From: Paramuribaculum sp.
GTDB lineage: Bacteria; Bacteroidota; Bacteroidia; Bacteroidales; Muribaculaceae
Direction: 5' to 3'
DNA length: 34,403 bases
Assembly (NCBI GenBank): GCA_029060545.1
Contig: JAIDTT010000036.1
Coordinates: 1-34,403 of the forward strand
Shown: positions 17,363 through 25,737 of the stretch, in pieces
Layout: each line of letters opens with the position of its first letter
How positions within the stretch are numbered: the stretch's first letter is position 1
The notes under the pieces: generated by a model
What the model was told of the DNA's origin: nothing
The model's database searches: none
Seen by the model: the letters and a program-made list of their open reading frames with translations, nothing else
Made by a program: the position numbers and the translations under genes

Positions 17363-19987
17363 ATGCTTACAGCAAAAGAGATACGTGAGTCGTTCAAAAA
17401 CTTTTTTGAATCGAAACAACATCACATCGTGCCCTCTGCGCCGATGGTGATCAAAGATGACCCGACGCTGATGTTTACCAACGCCGGCATGAATCAGTTT
17501 AAAGACATTATCCTCGGCAACAAGGCTGCCAAATACAAGCGTGTAGCCGACTCGCAGAAATGTCTGCGAGTGAGTGGCAAGCACAACGACCTCGAAGAGG
17601 TGGGTATGGACACATACCATCACACCATGTTTGAGATGCTCGGCAACTGGAGCTTCGGCGACTATTTCAAGAAGGAAGCCATCGACTGGGCTTGGGAATA
17701 TCTCGTGGATGTACTCAAACTCGACCCCAAACGTCTGTATGCTACCGTATTCGAAGGGTCTGAAGCCGAAGGTCTCGGCCGCGATGATGAAGCTGCAGGT
17801 TACTGGGAGAGCCATTTGCCGGCCGACCATATCATCAACGGCAACAAGCACGACAACTTCTGGGAGATGGGCGATACAGGTCCCTGCGGCCCCTGCTCCG
17901 AGATCCATATCGACCTTCGCTCCGACGCCGAGCGTGCCGAGAAGCCCGGACGCGATCTGGTCAACCACGATCATCCGCAGGTAATCGAGATCTGGAACCT
18001 CGTGTTCATGCAATACAACCGCAAGGCCGACGGCTCGCTCGAGCCGCTCCCCGCGAAGGTAATCGACACCGGTATGGGCTTTGAGCGCCTCTGTATGGCT
18101 CTGCAGGGTAAGACGTCCAACTACGACACCGACGTGTTCACACCTCTTATATCTAAGATCGCCGAACTGTCGGGCAAGCCCTACGGACAGGATCCGAAGG
18201 TCGACATTGCCGAGCGCGTGATCGCCGACCATGTGCGCACCATCGCCTTCTCCATCGCCGACTCTCAGCTCCCCGGCAATGCCAAGGCCGGCTATGTGAT
18301 TCGCCGAATCCTGCGTCGCGCCGTGCGCTATGCATACACCTTCCTCGGTCAGAAGCAGGCCTTCATGTATCGGCTTATCGATACCCTTATCGAAAGCATG
18401 GGCGAGGCCTATCCCGAACTTCCCGCACAGCGCGAACTGATAATGCGTGTGATCAAGGAGGAGGAGGATGCTTTCCTCCGCACGCTCGAAAATGGTATCC
18501 GCATGCTTGAATCCGCCATGCAGGCTGCCAAGCAGAAGGGGTCCAATGAAATCTCCGGCAAGGAAGCATTCGTGCTCTACGACACCTACGGTTTCCCGCT
18601 CGACCTCACACAGCTCATCCTCAAGGAGGCCGGTATGACTCTCGATCAGGCCGGATTCGACAAGGAGATGGCTGCGCAGAAGGAGCGTGCCCGCAATGCT
18701 GCCGCCGTAGAGACCGACGACTGGACCACTCTCGCCGAGGGTGAGACCGAATTTGTAGGTTATGATCACACTTCCTGCACTGCCCGAATACTCCGCTACC
18801 GCAAGGTGAAGCAGAAGAAGGGCGAATACTTCCAGGTTGTCCTCGACCACACCCCCTTCTACGCCGAAATGGGCGGTCAGGTAGGCGATCGTGGCACACT
18901 TACATCCGACGTCGACGGCTCCGTGACAGAGATATATGATACCAAGCGCGAAAATGGTCAGACCGTACACCTTGTAGCCACGCTCCCCGCTATTGTCGAC
19001 GGTGCTTTCACTGCCACTATAGATGAGAAAGCCCGACTTGCTACATCGTGCAATCACTCTGCCACACACCTTCTCCATCAGGCGCTCCGTCAGGTGCTCG
19101 GCACACACGTGGAGCAGAAAGGCTCATTTGTGTCACCCGAACTTCTCCGTTTCGACTTCTCCCACTTCCAGAAGCTTACCCCCGAAGAGATACGCGAGGT
19201 CGAGCGAGTAGCCAATGCTAATGTACGTCGTGCCATTCCGCTTTGCGAAAACCGTGCCGTACCCATTGCCGAGGCACGCGAGATGGGCGCCATGGCTCTC
19301 TTCGGTGAGAAGTATGGCGAGGAGGTGCGCGTGATCAAGTTCGACGACTCCGTAGAACTCTGTGGCGGTACACACGTGGCCAACACCGGTAACATCGGTA
19401 TGATACGCATTATCTCCGAAAGCAGCATCGCCGCCGGAATCCGACGTATCGAAGCCATCACGGCCGAGCGCGTTGAGGATGCCGTCGACGAAATGACCCG
19501 TACACTCCACGAAATCGGCTCGATGCTCAATAATGCTCCTGATATCCTCGGCGCTCTCAAGCGTTCGATCGCCGAGAATGCCGAACTCCACAAAGAAGTG
19601 GAGGAATACTTCCGCGAGCGCATCAAGAATCTTGCCGACGATCTGCTCTCCAAAGCGCAGGTATCCGGTGATATAAAACTCGTCACACTCACAGGCATCC
19701 GTGTGCCCGACGTAGTGAAAAACGTAGCCTTTGCCGTGCGCGCGGCTTCTCCCGAAGCTACAGCCTTCGTAGGTGCTACAGTCGATGTGAGCGGCAAGCC
19801 CCTGCTCACGGTGATGCTCACCGATGATGTTGTGGCCCGCGACCTTAATGCTTCACAGCTTGTGCGCGAAGCTGCCCGGAAGATCAAGGGCGGCGGCGGT
19901 GGTCAGCCCGGATTCGCTCAGGCCGGCGGCAAGGATGCAAGTGGCATCTCCGAAGCCTTTGAGGCTCTTGTATCAGCAATCAAATAA
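17363..19987 (+). CDS. alaS: Alanine-tRNA ligase
   Basis: Charges tRNA-Ala. The protein has 874 aa, almost the length of the E. coli enzyme (876). Class II motifs lie in the N-terminal third ([34 protein letters not shown]). The editing domain has the zinc ligands H565 and H569 (NHSATHLLH), C667 and H671 (CGGTH), within one residue of their E. coli positions. The C-terminal oligomerisation/C-Ala part ends in [14 protein letters not shown]. The gene is complete and monocistronic, with a divergent MerR-type gene upstream and a bidirectional terminator downstream. Confidence 0.97.
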   Translation: MLTAKEIRESFKNFFESKQHHIVPSAPMVIKDDPTLMFTNAGMNQFKDIILGNKAAKYKRVADSQKCLRVSGKHNDLEEVGMDTYHHTMFEMLGNWSFGDYFKKEAIDWAWEYLVDVLKLDPKRLYATVFEGSEAEGLGRDDEAAGYWESHLPADHIINGNKHDNFWEMGDTGPCGPCSEIHIDLRSDAERAEKPGRDLVNHDHPQVIEIWNLVFMQYNRKADGSLEPLPAKVIDTGMGFERLCMALQGKTSNYDTDVFTPLISKIAELSGKPYGQDPKVDIAERVIADHVRTIAFSIADSQLPGNAKAGYVIRRILRRAVRYAYTFLGQKQAFMYRLIDTLIESMGEAYPELPAQRELIMRVIKEEEDAFLRTLENGIRMLESAMQAAKQKGSNEISGKEAFVLYDTYGFPLDLTQLILKEAGMTLDQAGFDKEMAAQKERARNAAAVETDDWTTLAEGETEFVGYDHTSCTARILRYRKVKQKKGEYFQVVLDHTPFYAEMGGQVGDRGTLTSDVDGSVTEIYDTKRENGQTVHLVATLPAIVDGAFTATIDEKARLATSCNHSATHLLHQALRQVLGTHVEQKGSFVSPELLRFDFSHFQKLTPEEIREVERVANANVRRAIPLCENRAVPIAEAREMGAMALFGEKYGEEVRVIKFDDSVELCGGTHVANTGNIGMIRIISESSIAAGIRRIEAITAERVEDAVDEMTRTLHEIGSMLNNAPDILGALKRSIAENAELHKEVEEYFRERIKNLADDLLSKAQVSGDIKLVTLTGIRVPDVVKNVAFAVRAASPEATAFVGATVDVSGKPLLTVMLTDDVVARDLNASQLVREAARKIKGGGGGQPGFAQAGGKDASGISEAFEALVSAIK

Positions 19988-20007
19988 ACAAGTACTCATA
20001 ACAAATG

Positions 20008-20037
20008 AAAAGGCTGAACCGTGAGGCTCAGCCTTTT
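20008..20037. terminator. Bidirectional terminator between alaS and galK
   Basis: A perfect 10-bp stem AAAAGGCTGA/TCAGCCTTTT with a 10-nt loop is followed by TATTTTC on the plus strand and preceded by bases that read as T-rich on the minus strand. It serves both convergent genes. Confidence 0.85.
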
Positions 20038-20062
20038 TATTTTCAATAAAGCTAAAACGCGC

Positions 20063-21193
20063 TTAGAGGCGACGTGCGCCGTCAGATACGATCACGGGGT
20101 AGATCATCGGTTCGTGGCCGTAGCGCTCATTGAATTTCTCCTTTACTGTGGCGATGAAGTCGTCGTAGAGCTCATCCTTCACGAGATTTACGGTACAGCC
20201 GCCGAAGCCGCCGCCCATAATGCGCGAGCCGGTCACGCCGCATTCGCGAGCCACATTGTTGAGATAGTCGAGTTCCTCACACGATACTTCGTAGAGCTTC
20301 GACATACCTTCGTGAGTGCCGTACATGCAGCGGCCTACGGTATCGTAGTCGCCGCGGTTGAGGGCATCGCATACGTCGAGCACGCGCTGCTTCTCTTCGA
20401 TCACGTACTTGGCGCGCTTATAGTCCTCCTCGGAGATCTGGTCGCGTGCTGCGTCGAGCATAGCCATGTCGGCATCGCGGAGAGTCTCCACACCGAGAGT
20501 CTTGGCCACGCGTTCGCAGGATTCGCGACGTTTGTTGTAGGGGGAGTCCACCAGTTCGTGCTTCACGCGGGAGTCAACAAGCACGAGCTTGTAGCCGTCG
20601 AGCTTGAAGGGGAAGTACTCGAATTCGCCAGAGCGGCAGTCGAGGCGCATCAGGTTGTCTTTCTTGCCGTGTACGGAGGCAAACTGGTCCATGATGCCGC
20701 AGTTCACACCGCAGTAGTTGTGCTCGGTGCTCTGGCCGATCTTGGCAAGCTCCATCTTGGAGAACTTGTTGTCGTTGAAAAGCTCGTTGAGAGCGTTGGC
20801 AAAGCAGCTTTCGAGAGCTGCGCTCGACGAAAGGCCGGCGCCCAGAGGCACGTTGCCGGCAAATACGGCGTCGAAGCCTTCTACATTGCCGCCACGCTTG
20901 ATGATCTCACGGCATACGCCGAAGATATAGCGAGCCCACTGCTGCTTGGGGGCATCTTCCTCGTTGAGGCCGAATTCGGCGTAATCGTCAATGTCGATCG
21001 AATATACACGCACCTTATCGGTGCCGTTGGGAAGGATTTCAGCCATGATCACTTTGTCGATGGCGCCGGGGAATACGAATCCGCCGTTGTAATCGGTATG
21101 CTCGCCGATGAGGTTGAAACGTCCGGGAGCTACGAAGAGGATGCCTTTCTTGCCGAAGCGCGACAGAAAGTGCTCGTTGATTTTGTCTTTCAT
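20063..21193 (-). CDS. galK: Galactokinase
   Basis: Phosphorylates galactose to galactose 1-phosphate (Leloir pathway). This GHMP kinase has the galactokinase signature GRFNLIGEHTDYNGG near the N-terminus, the ATP loop PLGAGLSSSAALE, and the C-terminal MGGGFGGCTVNLV. The length of 376 aa is typical. No galT, galE or galactose transporter is in the window. It lies 25 bp after the thioredoxin lipoprotein gene on the same strand with no visible promoter of its own, so it may be co-transcribed with that gene. Confidence 0.95.
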   Translation of the reverse strand: MKDKINEHFLSRFGKKGILFVAPGRFNLIGEHTDYNGGFVFPGAIDKVIMAEILPNGTDKVRVYSIDIDDYAEFGLNEEDAPKQQWARYIFGVCREIIKRGGNVEGFDAVFAGNVPLGAGLSSSAALESCFANALNELFNDNKFSKMELAKIGQSTEHNYCGVNCGIMDQFASVHGKKDNLMRLDCRSGEFEYFPFKLDGYKLVLVDSRVKHELVDSPYNKRRESCERVAKTLGVETLRDADMAMLDAARDQISEEDYKRAKYVIEEKQRVLDVCDALNRGDYDTVGRCMYGTHEGMSKLYEVSCEELDYLNNVARECGVTGSRIMGGGFGGCTVNLVKDELYDDFIATVKEKFNERYGHEPMIYPVIVSDGARRL

Positions 21194-21218
21194 GCTTTTA
21201 AGTTGATATAAAGTAATA

Positions 21219-21728
21219 TTATTTGAGTACGGATTTCAGATAAGCTGTGAATTCGGCTTTGGTCATATAGCCGGTCTTGAAGATGGGTTTCTTGCCGGGG
21301 AGGATCACCACTACCGTGGGGATCGAAGATATGCCGAGTTTCTGAGCCAGATCGCCGTTGGCATCTACATCGGCTGCATAGAATTCAGCCTTGGCCGACA
21401 TCTCGCCTGCTACCTCATGGTACACGGGCTTGAACTTCATGCAGGGGCCGCACCATGTAGCCCAGCAGTCGATCACTACGGGCTTCTTCGAAGCCTTGGG
21501 AAGCTGATTGTTGGTGATGTCCTTCACCGCGTCCTTTTTCTTGGGGGCTTCAGCCGGAGCGGCTTCGGGAGCCTCGGTCTCGGCTGCCGCTACGGTTTCG
21601 GCGGGCACCTGAGATTCAGCTACTGTCGGTTCGGCAGTGGTTGCGGGTTCGGGCTGAGGAGTGGAGGTGGCATTGCTGCACGATGCTATCGCTAAGGCAG
21701 CAGCGGCAAAGAGATAGTTGAGTTTCAT
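21219..21728 (-). CDS. Thioredoxin-fold lipoprotein
   Basis: The start is set at the ATG at 21726-21728 (MKLNYLFAAA), downstream of the promoter, giving 169 aa. The lipobox is AIASC (C17), placing it in the envelope. Residues ~20-65 are a low-complexity Ala/Glu/Pro/Thr linker. The thioredoxin domain follows with WATWCGPC (C93, C96) and the cis-Pro in SSIPTVVV, so it should be redox active. Likely a periplasmic or outer-membrane-tethered disulfide reductase; its partner is unknown. It is followed by galK, with no obvious functional link. Confidence 0.88.
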   Translation of the reverse strand: MKLNYLFAAAALAIASCSNATSTPQPEPATTAEPTVAESQVPAETVAAAETEAPEAAPAEAPKKKDAVKDITNNQLPKASKKPVVIDCWATWCGPCMKFKPVYHEVAGEMSAKAEFYAADVDANGDLAQKLGISSIPTVVVILPGKKPIFKTGYMTKAEFTAYLKSVLK

Positions 21729-21769
21729 AATCTGATGTATGCTTGTGAAATTATTATAGTCTGATATGG

Positions 21770-21777
21770 CAAATTTA
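21770..21777 (-). promoter_or_regulatory. -7 element for the thioredoxin lipoprotein gene
   Basis: TAAATTTG on the minus strand, about 42 bases before the ATG. The -33 region has no TTG at the ideal spacing. Confidence 0.5.
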
Positions 21778-21828
21778 CGCAAAAGATATTCAATAACCTA
21801 TCCCTTTGGCATTTTTTTAGATATAAAA

Positions 21829-21861
21829 AGAGCGACCCGCACACTTGGTGTACGAGTCGCT
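21829..21861 (-). terminator. Terminator after the mini-lipoprotein gene
   Basis: On the minus strand AGCGAC pairs with GTCGCT, with further imperfect pairing inward (CG and ACAC/GTGT), and is followed by CTTTTTATATC. It lies 27 bp past the stop at 21888. Confidence 0.72.
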
Positions 21862-21887
21862 ATGCTTTTGTATTGCTGTATGCTTAA

Positions 21888-22091
21888 TTATTCAGCAACA
21901 ACTGCGCTGTCAGCAGCAACGGTGTCAGCAGCAACGGTGTCAGCAGCAACAGTGTCAACAGCGTTGGTGTCGCAGCATTCCTTAGCGCAGGAATCGCTAT
22001 CAGCAACTTCAGCCTTAGCAGCTTCGTTACCACCGCAAGCGAACATAGATACGCTCATAACAACAGCAAGAGATAAAAATAACTTTTTCAT
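21888..22091 (-). CDS. Small lipoprotein with DTVAA repeats
   Basis: A 67-aa predicted lipoprotein. MKKLFLSLAVVMSVSMFAC is a signal peptide ending at lipobox Cys19, followed by GGNEAAKAEVADSDS. Three more Cys form a CAKECC cluster (C35, C39, C40). The tail is DTVAADTVAADTVAADSAVVAE, a tandem pentapeptide repeat. The mature part is acidic and probably disordered. It stands alone with a strong promoter and a terminator, so it is a real expressed unit. I do not recognise a named family. Small abundant envelope lipoproteins of this style occur in Bacteroidetes. Confidence 0.78.
   Translation of the reverse strand: MKKLFLSLAVVMSVSMFACGGNEAAKAEVADSDSCAKECCDTNAVDTVAADTVAADTVAADSAVVAE
21910..21969. 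repeat. 15-bp tandem repeat inside the small lipoprotein gene
   Basis: TCAGCAGCAACGGTG occurs at 21910-21924 and 21925-21939, with one change at 21940-21954 and a degraded fourth copy at 21955-21969. Each unit encodes one DTVAA pentapeptide, so copy-number change keeps the frame. Confidence 0.85.
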
Positions 22092-22145
22092 TTCGTTTTG
22101 TGATTTAGATTAAATAAAACAATATTTTTAGCTTCAAAAACGCCA

Positions 22146-22175
22146 CAAAGGTAATACCTTTTTTTGATACCGCAA
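22146..22175 (-). promoter_or_regulatory. Promoter of the small lipoprotein gene
   Basis: On the minus strand TTG (22173-22175), a 19-bp spacer and TACCTTTG (22146-22153) form a full consensus pair. The leader is about 50 nt. The rest of 22176-22293 is AT-rich sequence after the sulP stop, with no clear terminator. Confidence 0.75.
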
Positions 22176-22293
22176 GCATTTTTTTGCTTTTTTTTGTTGC
22201 AGGCGAATTTTTTTGTGAAAAAATCGAAAAATTTGTGTAGAAAATCGCGGTTTATTAACATTTGGCTGCTGCCCGAGATACAACACCTATATA

Positions 22294-24003
22294 TTATATG
22301 TGTATAGGCTCCGCGCCGCGGCGCGCGATCTCGTTGGCCATCTTCACGGCCTTCGATATATGGTTGCAGATATGGTCATGCCCGATGAGTTTGTCTACCC
22401 CTGCGTTTTCGAGCGTATGAGCTACGCGTTCATTCACACCGGAGAGTACGATCTCTATACCATCGTTCTGCGACGACTTGATGAGTATCTCGAGGTTGTG
22501 GATAGCGGTGGCATCGATAAAGGGTACTTTACGCATACGCAGGATACGTACCACCGGCTTACGCTTCATCGAGGCGCGCATAAGCTCGTCAAACTTAGTA
22601 GCCACACCGAAGAAGAAGGGGCCGTCGATTTCGTAGACCTCCACTCCTTTGTCCACATCGAGTACCTCGTGGGCTGTGGAGTCGGTGCCTGCTGTAGCAT
22701 CGAGTTGCTCGGAATACACACGGATTTCGGTGTTTTCAGTCACACGTCGCAGGAAGAGGATGATAGCCAGCAGCAGGCCGATCTCAATTGCGATGGTGAG
22801 ATCGAAGACCACGGTAAGCAGGAAAGTGACGGCAAGCACTGTGATGTCGCCCTTCGGATTGTGGAGCATACCGCGCACCGTGCGCCAGCCGCTCATATTG
22901 TAGCTTACTACAATCAGCACGGCAGCAAGGCAGGCCATCGGCACCATATTGATAAGCGGCATAGCGAAGAGGAATACGATCAGCAACACTATAGCGTGGA
23001 TGATACCGGCCACCGGTGTGCGTCCGCCGTTGGTGATATTGGTCATCGTGCGGGCTATGGCGCCGGTCACGGGAATACCGTTGAAGAAGGGTACAACGAG
23101 ATTGGCCGCGCCCTGGCCGATCAGCTCGGTATTGGTATTGGTGCGCGAGCCGGTGATACCGTCGGCCACAGTAGCCGACAGTAACGACTCTATAGCTCCG
23201 AGCATCGCGATGGTGAAGGCCGATGGTAGAAGGTCGTTGATAGTCTGCATGCTCAACTCGAACCCGTGAGGCTGCGGAATGTCGGTTGAGAGATTACCGA
23301 AGCGGTCGCCGATCGTAGTGACGTGGAATTCAGGCCATATCATACCGGCACCCCATACGGCTGCCGTCATCACTATAATAGCGATAAGCGCGCCGGGCAG
23401 TTTCTTCGATATCAGGGGCACCACCACAATCAGCAGCAGCGATGCCACGCCTACGATCACCGTCGGCGTATCGATATTTGCAATAGAGCGAAGATACACA
23501 CCCCATTTGCTGATGAAATCCGAAGGCACATCGGTGAGGCCAAGCCCGAGGAAATCGTTGATCTGTGTCGAAAAGATCGTTAGCGCGATACCGGATGTGA
23601 AGCCGATTACCACCGGGTATGGGATAAATTTTATCACCGTACCGAGGTGGAATAGCCCCATCAATATAAGTATCAGACCGGCCATGGCAGTGGCTATGTA
23701 CAGGCCTTCAAGCCCGTAGCTCGCAATGATGCCGGCCACGATCACTATGAAAGCACCCGTCGGACCACCGATCTGCACCGAGCAGCCACCGAGAGCCGAC
23801 ACGAGGAAGCCGCCGATGATGGCAGTCACCAAACCCACCGTGGGACTTACCCCCGACGCTATGGCAAATGCGATGGCGAGCGGCAGAGCCACGATACCCA
23901 CTACGATACCGGCTATAAGGTCGGCCTTGAATTTTGCTGACGAATAGTGCGTGAGAGCCGAAAAGAGCTTCGGCTTGAATTGGATTGGTCCTGAAAGATT
24001 CAT
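22294..24003 (-). CDS. SulP-family anion transporter with STAS domain
   Basis: Inner-membrane transporter of the SLC26/SulP family (sulfate, bicarbonate or similar anions), 569 aa. Residues ~25-410 are strongly hydrophobic with many membrane segments, including LIAGIVVGIVALPLAIAFAIASG and the SulP-type QIGGPTGAFIVIVAG. A cytoplasmic STAS domain covers about residues 440-555 (VEVYEIDGPFFFGVATKF ... RMRKVPFIDATAIHNLEILIK). The substrate cannot be read from the sequence, and no carbonic anhydrase or sulfur-assimilation gene is adjacent. A three-dyad array overlaps its promoter, so it is probably regulated. Confidence 0.92.
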   Translation of the reverse strand: MNLSGPIQFKPKLFSALTHYSSAKFKADLIAGIVVGIVALPLAIAFAIASGVSPTVGLVTAIIGGFLVSALGGCSVQIGGPTGAFIVIVAGIIASYGLEGLYIATAMAGLILILMGLFHLGTVIKFIPYPVVIGFTSGIALTIFSTQINDFLGLGLTDVPSDFISKWGVYLRSIANIDTPTVIVGVASLLLIVVVPLISKKLPGALIAIIVMTAAVWGAGMIWPEFHVTTIGDRFGNLSTDIPQPHGFELSMQTINDLLPSAFTIAMLGAIESLLSATVADGITGSRTNTNTELIGQGAANLVVPFFNGIPVTGAIARTMTNITNGGRTPVAGIIHAIVLLIVFLFAMPLINMVPMACLAAVLIVVSYNMSGWRTVRGMLHNPKGDITVLAVTFLLTVVFDLTIAIEIGLLLAIILFLRRVTENTEIRVYSEQLDATAGTDSTAHEVLDVDKGVEVYEIDGPFFFGVATKFDELMRASMKRKPVVRILRMRKVPFIDATAIHNLEILIKSSQNDGIEIVLSGVNERVAHTLENAGVDKLIGHDHICNHISKAVKMANEIARRGAEPIHI

Positions 24004-24105
24004 ACCTTAAAAAGTATTGTACCTGAAAAAACGAAACTATTTTGAAAACCTATATATATGTGATTCGGAAGCGTTCACACGCGCCGATACCTTAGAATTC
24101 GCCTG

Positions 24106-24113
24106 CAAAGTTA
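24106..24113 (-). promoter_or_regulatory. -7 element of sulP-type gene
   Basis: TAACTTTG on the minus strand. It would give a leader of about 95 nt. There is no TTG at -33; that region is occupied by the first of three dyads, which suggests dependence on, or blocking by, a bound regulator. Confidence 0.6.
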
Positions 24114-24120
24114 CAAAAAA

Positions 24121-24198
24121 ATGGTCTCTTTAGAGATCATTTCGGTAAAATGATTTCTATAGAGATCATATTGCCGAAGTGATTTCTGTAGAGATCAC
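24121..24198. repeat. Three 20-bp imperfect dyads at 29-bp spacing (putative operator array)
   Basis: Dyads at 24121-24140, 24150-24169 and 24179-24198 share the core TCT-nn-AGAGATCA flanked by TGAT-type arms. Each is self-complementary apart from the centre and one to three positions. Start-to-start distance is exactly 29 bp both times, with 9-bp spacers of unlike sequence. The array lies directly upstream of the sulP -7 element. The regulator is unknown. Confidence 0.7.
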
Positions 24199-24220
24199 TT
24201 TTGTGCGGAAAAAGAAAGAA

Positions 24221-24252
24221 GGAGACTGCGCTGCTTCTGCAGCACAGCCTCC
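24221..24252 (-). terminator. Terminator after the OmpA-family gene
   Basis: On the minus strand GGAGGCTGTGCTGC pairs with GCAGCGCAGTCTCC over 14 positions with two mismatches and a four-base loop, followed by TTCTTTCTTTTTCC. It lies about 38 bp past the stop. Confidence 0.8.
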
Positions 24253-24290
24253 GGTAATTATAGAGAGTAGAATTTGGGGGTGCGGGATGT

Positions 24291-25502
24291 CTACTTGGCG
24301 CCGAAGATTACGATGCGGTTCCAGTTGTTGGTGCCGTAAGGCTGCGTTGCGCTGCCATAAGCCTGAGTGTCGAGGCGGTCGGCGGAGATACCGTAGTTGT
24401 TGACGAGGGCTTTCTTCACGGCCTGAGCACGGCGCTCGGAAAGGTTCTGGTTGTAAGCGGCTGTACCGGTGTCGCGGTCAGCGTAGCCAGCTATGGTGAT
24501 CTTCAGGTCCGGATTAGCCTTGAGGTACTGAGCCACGTTGTACACATTCACCATTTCTTCGCCGGAAATCACGTCGGAATTGATATCGAAGCGCACGGTA
24601 GTAAGGAGGGCGTTTTCAGTAACCTGTACTTCAGCTTCTTCCACTTCGGGGCAGGGGAGTTGGGCGTTAGCTACTGCGAGAGCTGCTGCAGTGGCTGCGA
24701 GTTCGCCGCGGAGATCATTGACCTGATTGTTGAGATTGTTGATATAGCCTAAGTAGTCGCAAGCATTGTATTTCTGGAAGTCACGGCCACCGATGTTGAA
24801 GCTCAGACCGCCGATAGCAGTTACGTTAGCCTCGATAGGCTTGCCCTGAGTGTAGTTGTTGAAGTTGTCGCCGTAAAACTGTGCGCGTGCTTCAGCGAAG
24901 AAATCGACATATTCACAGAGGCGGAAGCGGAGCTGGAAGCCTGCCGATACTGGTACCATCCACTGCGATTTGCGGGTGCCGTCGAGATTGGCTTCGCGGT
25001 CGTTGCCCGGCAGTCCCTTGTAGTCCCATACGTATGTACCGCCCACACCTACAAAGGGGATAAATGAAAATACACGGTCGGGATTTACTCCGCAGCAGGA
25101 GGTGGTCATATCCCACATAAGGTCGGCGTTGACTGTTGCCATCTGGGCTTTGTTCTTGGCCATGAAGTCCCAGCGCATCTTGCCATACATACCCGACAGG
25201 CGCACTCCGAGATAGGGGCTGAACCAGTGGCCTGCACCTATATTATATACCGGGGTATAGTGGCGTTCGGCTTTGCCCATATCTTCGGGCAGACCTTTTT
25301 CTACGAAAGGTGTCTGAATACCCGCGCCGAGTTGCACGAACCAGTTGTCGCGCCACGACGATGTATAGTGATCCTTGCAGTCCACTGCCTGATCTACTGT
25401 TACGATAGTTTCCTCAACTACCACTGTGTCTTGTGCCTTGACGGCGGGAGCTGCAAGTGCGAATACGCTAAGAGCTGCTGCAGAAAGTAAGTGCATTTTC
25501 AT
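24291..25502 (-). CDS. OmpA-family outer membrane protein
   Basis: 403 aa with a signal peptide (MKMHLLSAAALSVFALAAPAVKA). Residues ~45-235 alternate in a beta-barrel manner and end in a segment typical of an eight-strand barrel. Residues ~250-280 form a short linker (NNLNNQVNDLRGELAATAAALA) that may be coiled coil. The OmpA C-terminal peptidoglycan-binding domain covers ~295-403, with VRFDINSDVIS, AGYADRDTG and NQNLSERRAQAVKKAL. It likely anchors the outer membrane to the wall. No consensus promoter is clear in the 235-bp gap to dxr, which also holds a small leader hairpin (GCTCC/GGAGC, 25570-25587). Confidence 0.9.
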   Translation of the reverse strand: MKMHLLSAAALSVFALAAPAVKAQDTVVVEETIVTVDQAVDCKDHYTSSWRDNWFVQLGAGIQTPFVEKGLPEDMGKAERHYTPVYNIGAGHWFSPYLGVRLSGMYGKMRWDFMAKNKAQMATVNADLMWDMTTSCCGVNPDRVFSFIPFVGVGGTYVWDYKGLPGNDREANLDGTRKSQWMVPVSAGFQLRFRLCEYVDFFAEARAQFYGDNFNNYTQGKPIEANVTAIGGLSFNIGGRDFQKYNACDYLGYINNLNNQVNDLRGELAATAAALAVANAQLPCPEVEEAEVQVTENALLTTVRFDINSDVISGEEMVNVYNVAQYLKANPDLKITIAGYADRDTGTAAYNQNLSERRAQAVKKALVNNYGISADRLDTQAYGSATQPYGTNNWNRIVIFGAK

Positions 25503-25700
25503 CTTGAAAAGGTTTTAGAAGGAGATTTTTGATTTGATTTGATAGAAACGACTTTTTTAATTCCCTCATGCTCCTTGCTTGTGGAGCTGAGTTGCAATTA
25601 TAACATCAGGTAGTTTTGTAATGTTCCAAAAAAAATCAAAAAAAAATTCACATCGTTGGCTTTCATGCAGATTCAGTGAGCCGATTAAGTAAAAATTGGC

Positions 25701-25708
25701 TATCTTTG
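25701..25708 (+). promoter_or_regulatory. -7 element upstream of dxr
   Basis: TATCTTTG on the plus strand, 29 bases before the ATG at 25738. No TTG is found at the ideal -33 distance. It fixes the dxr start, because the longer open frame begins upstream of this element. Confidence 0.6.
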
Positions 25709-25737
25709 CATTTCCAACAAAAAAGCAAGGAATAATA

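Noticed and set aside
17348-19108. Long open frame (586 codons) on the minus strand opposite alaS
   Set aside because: Its composition mirrors the codon pattern of alaS, it has no recognisable domain or promoter, and alaS is complete with all its key residues.
20021-21211. Long open frame (396 codons) on the plus strand opposite galK
   Set aside because: It is an antisense shadow of a complete galactokinase. It starts inside the terminator, and its His/Val/Ala-rich composition is typical of shadows in GC-rich genes.
24121-24198. Three spaced repeats considered as a CRISPR array
   Set aside because: The repeats are 20-bp dyads with 9-bp spacers, far below CRISPR spacer length, and no cas gene is nearby.
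25595-25602. TATAATTG as ompA-family promoter
   Set aside because: It departs from TAnnTTTG and has no -33 partner. Too weak to list.
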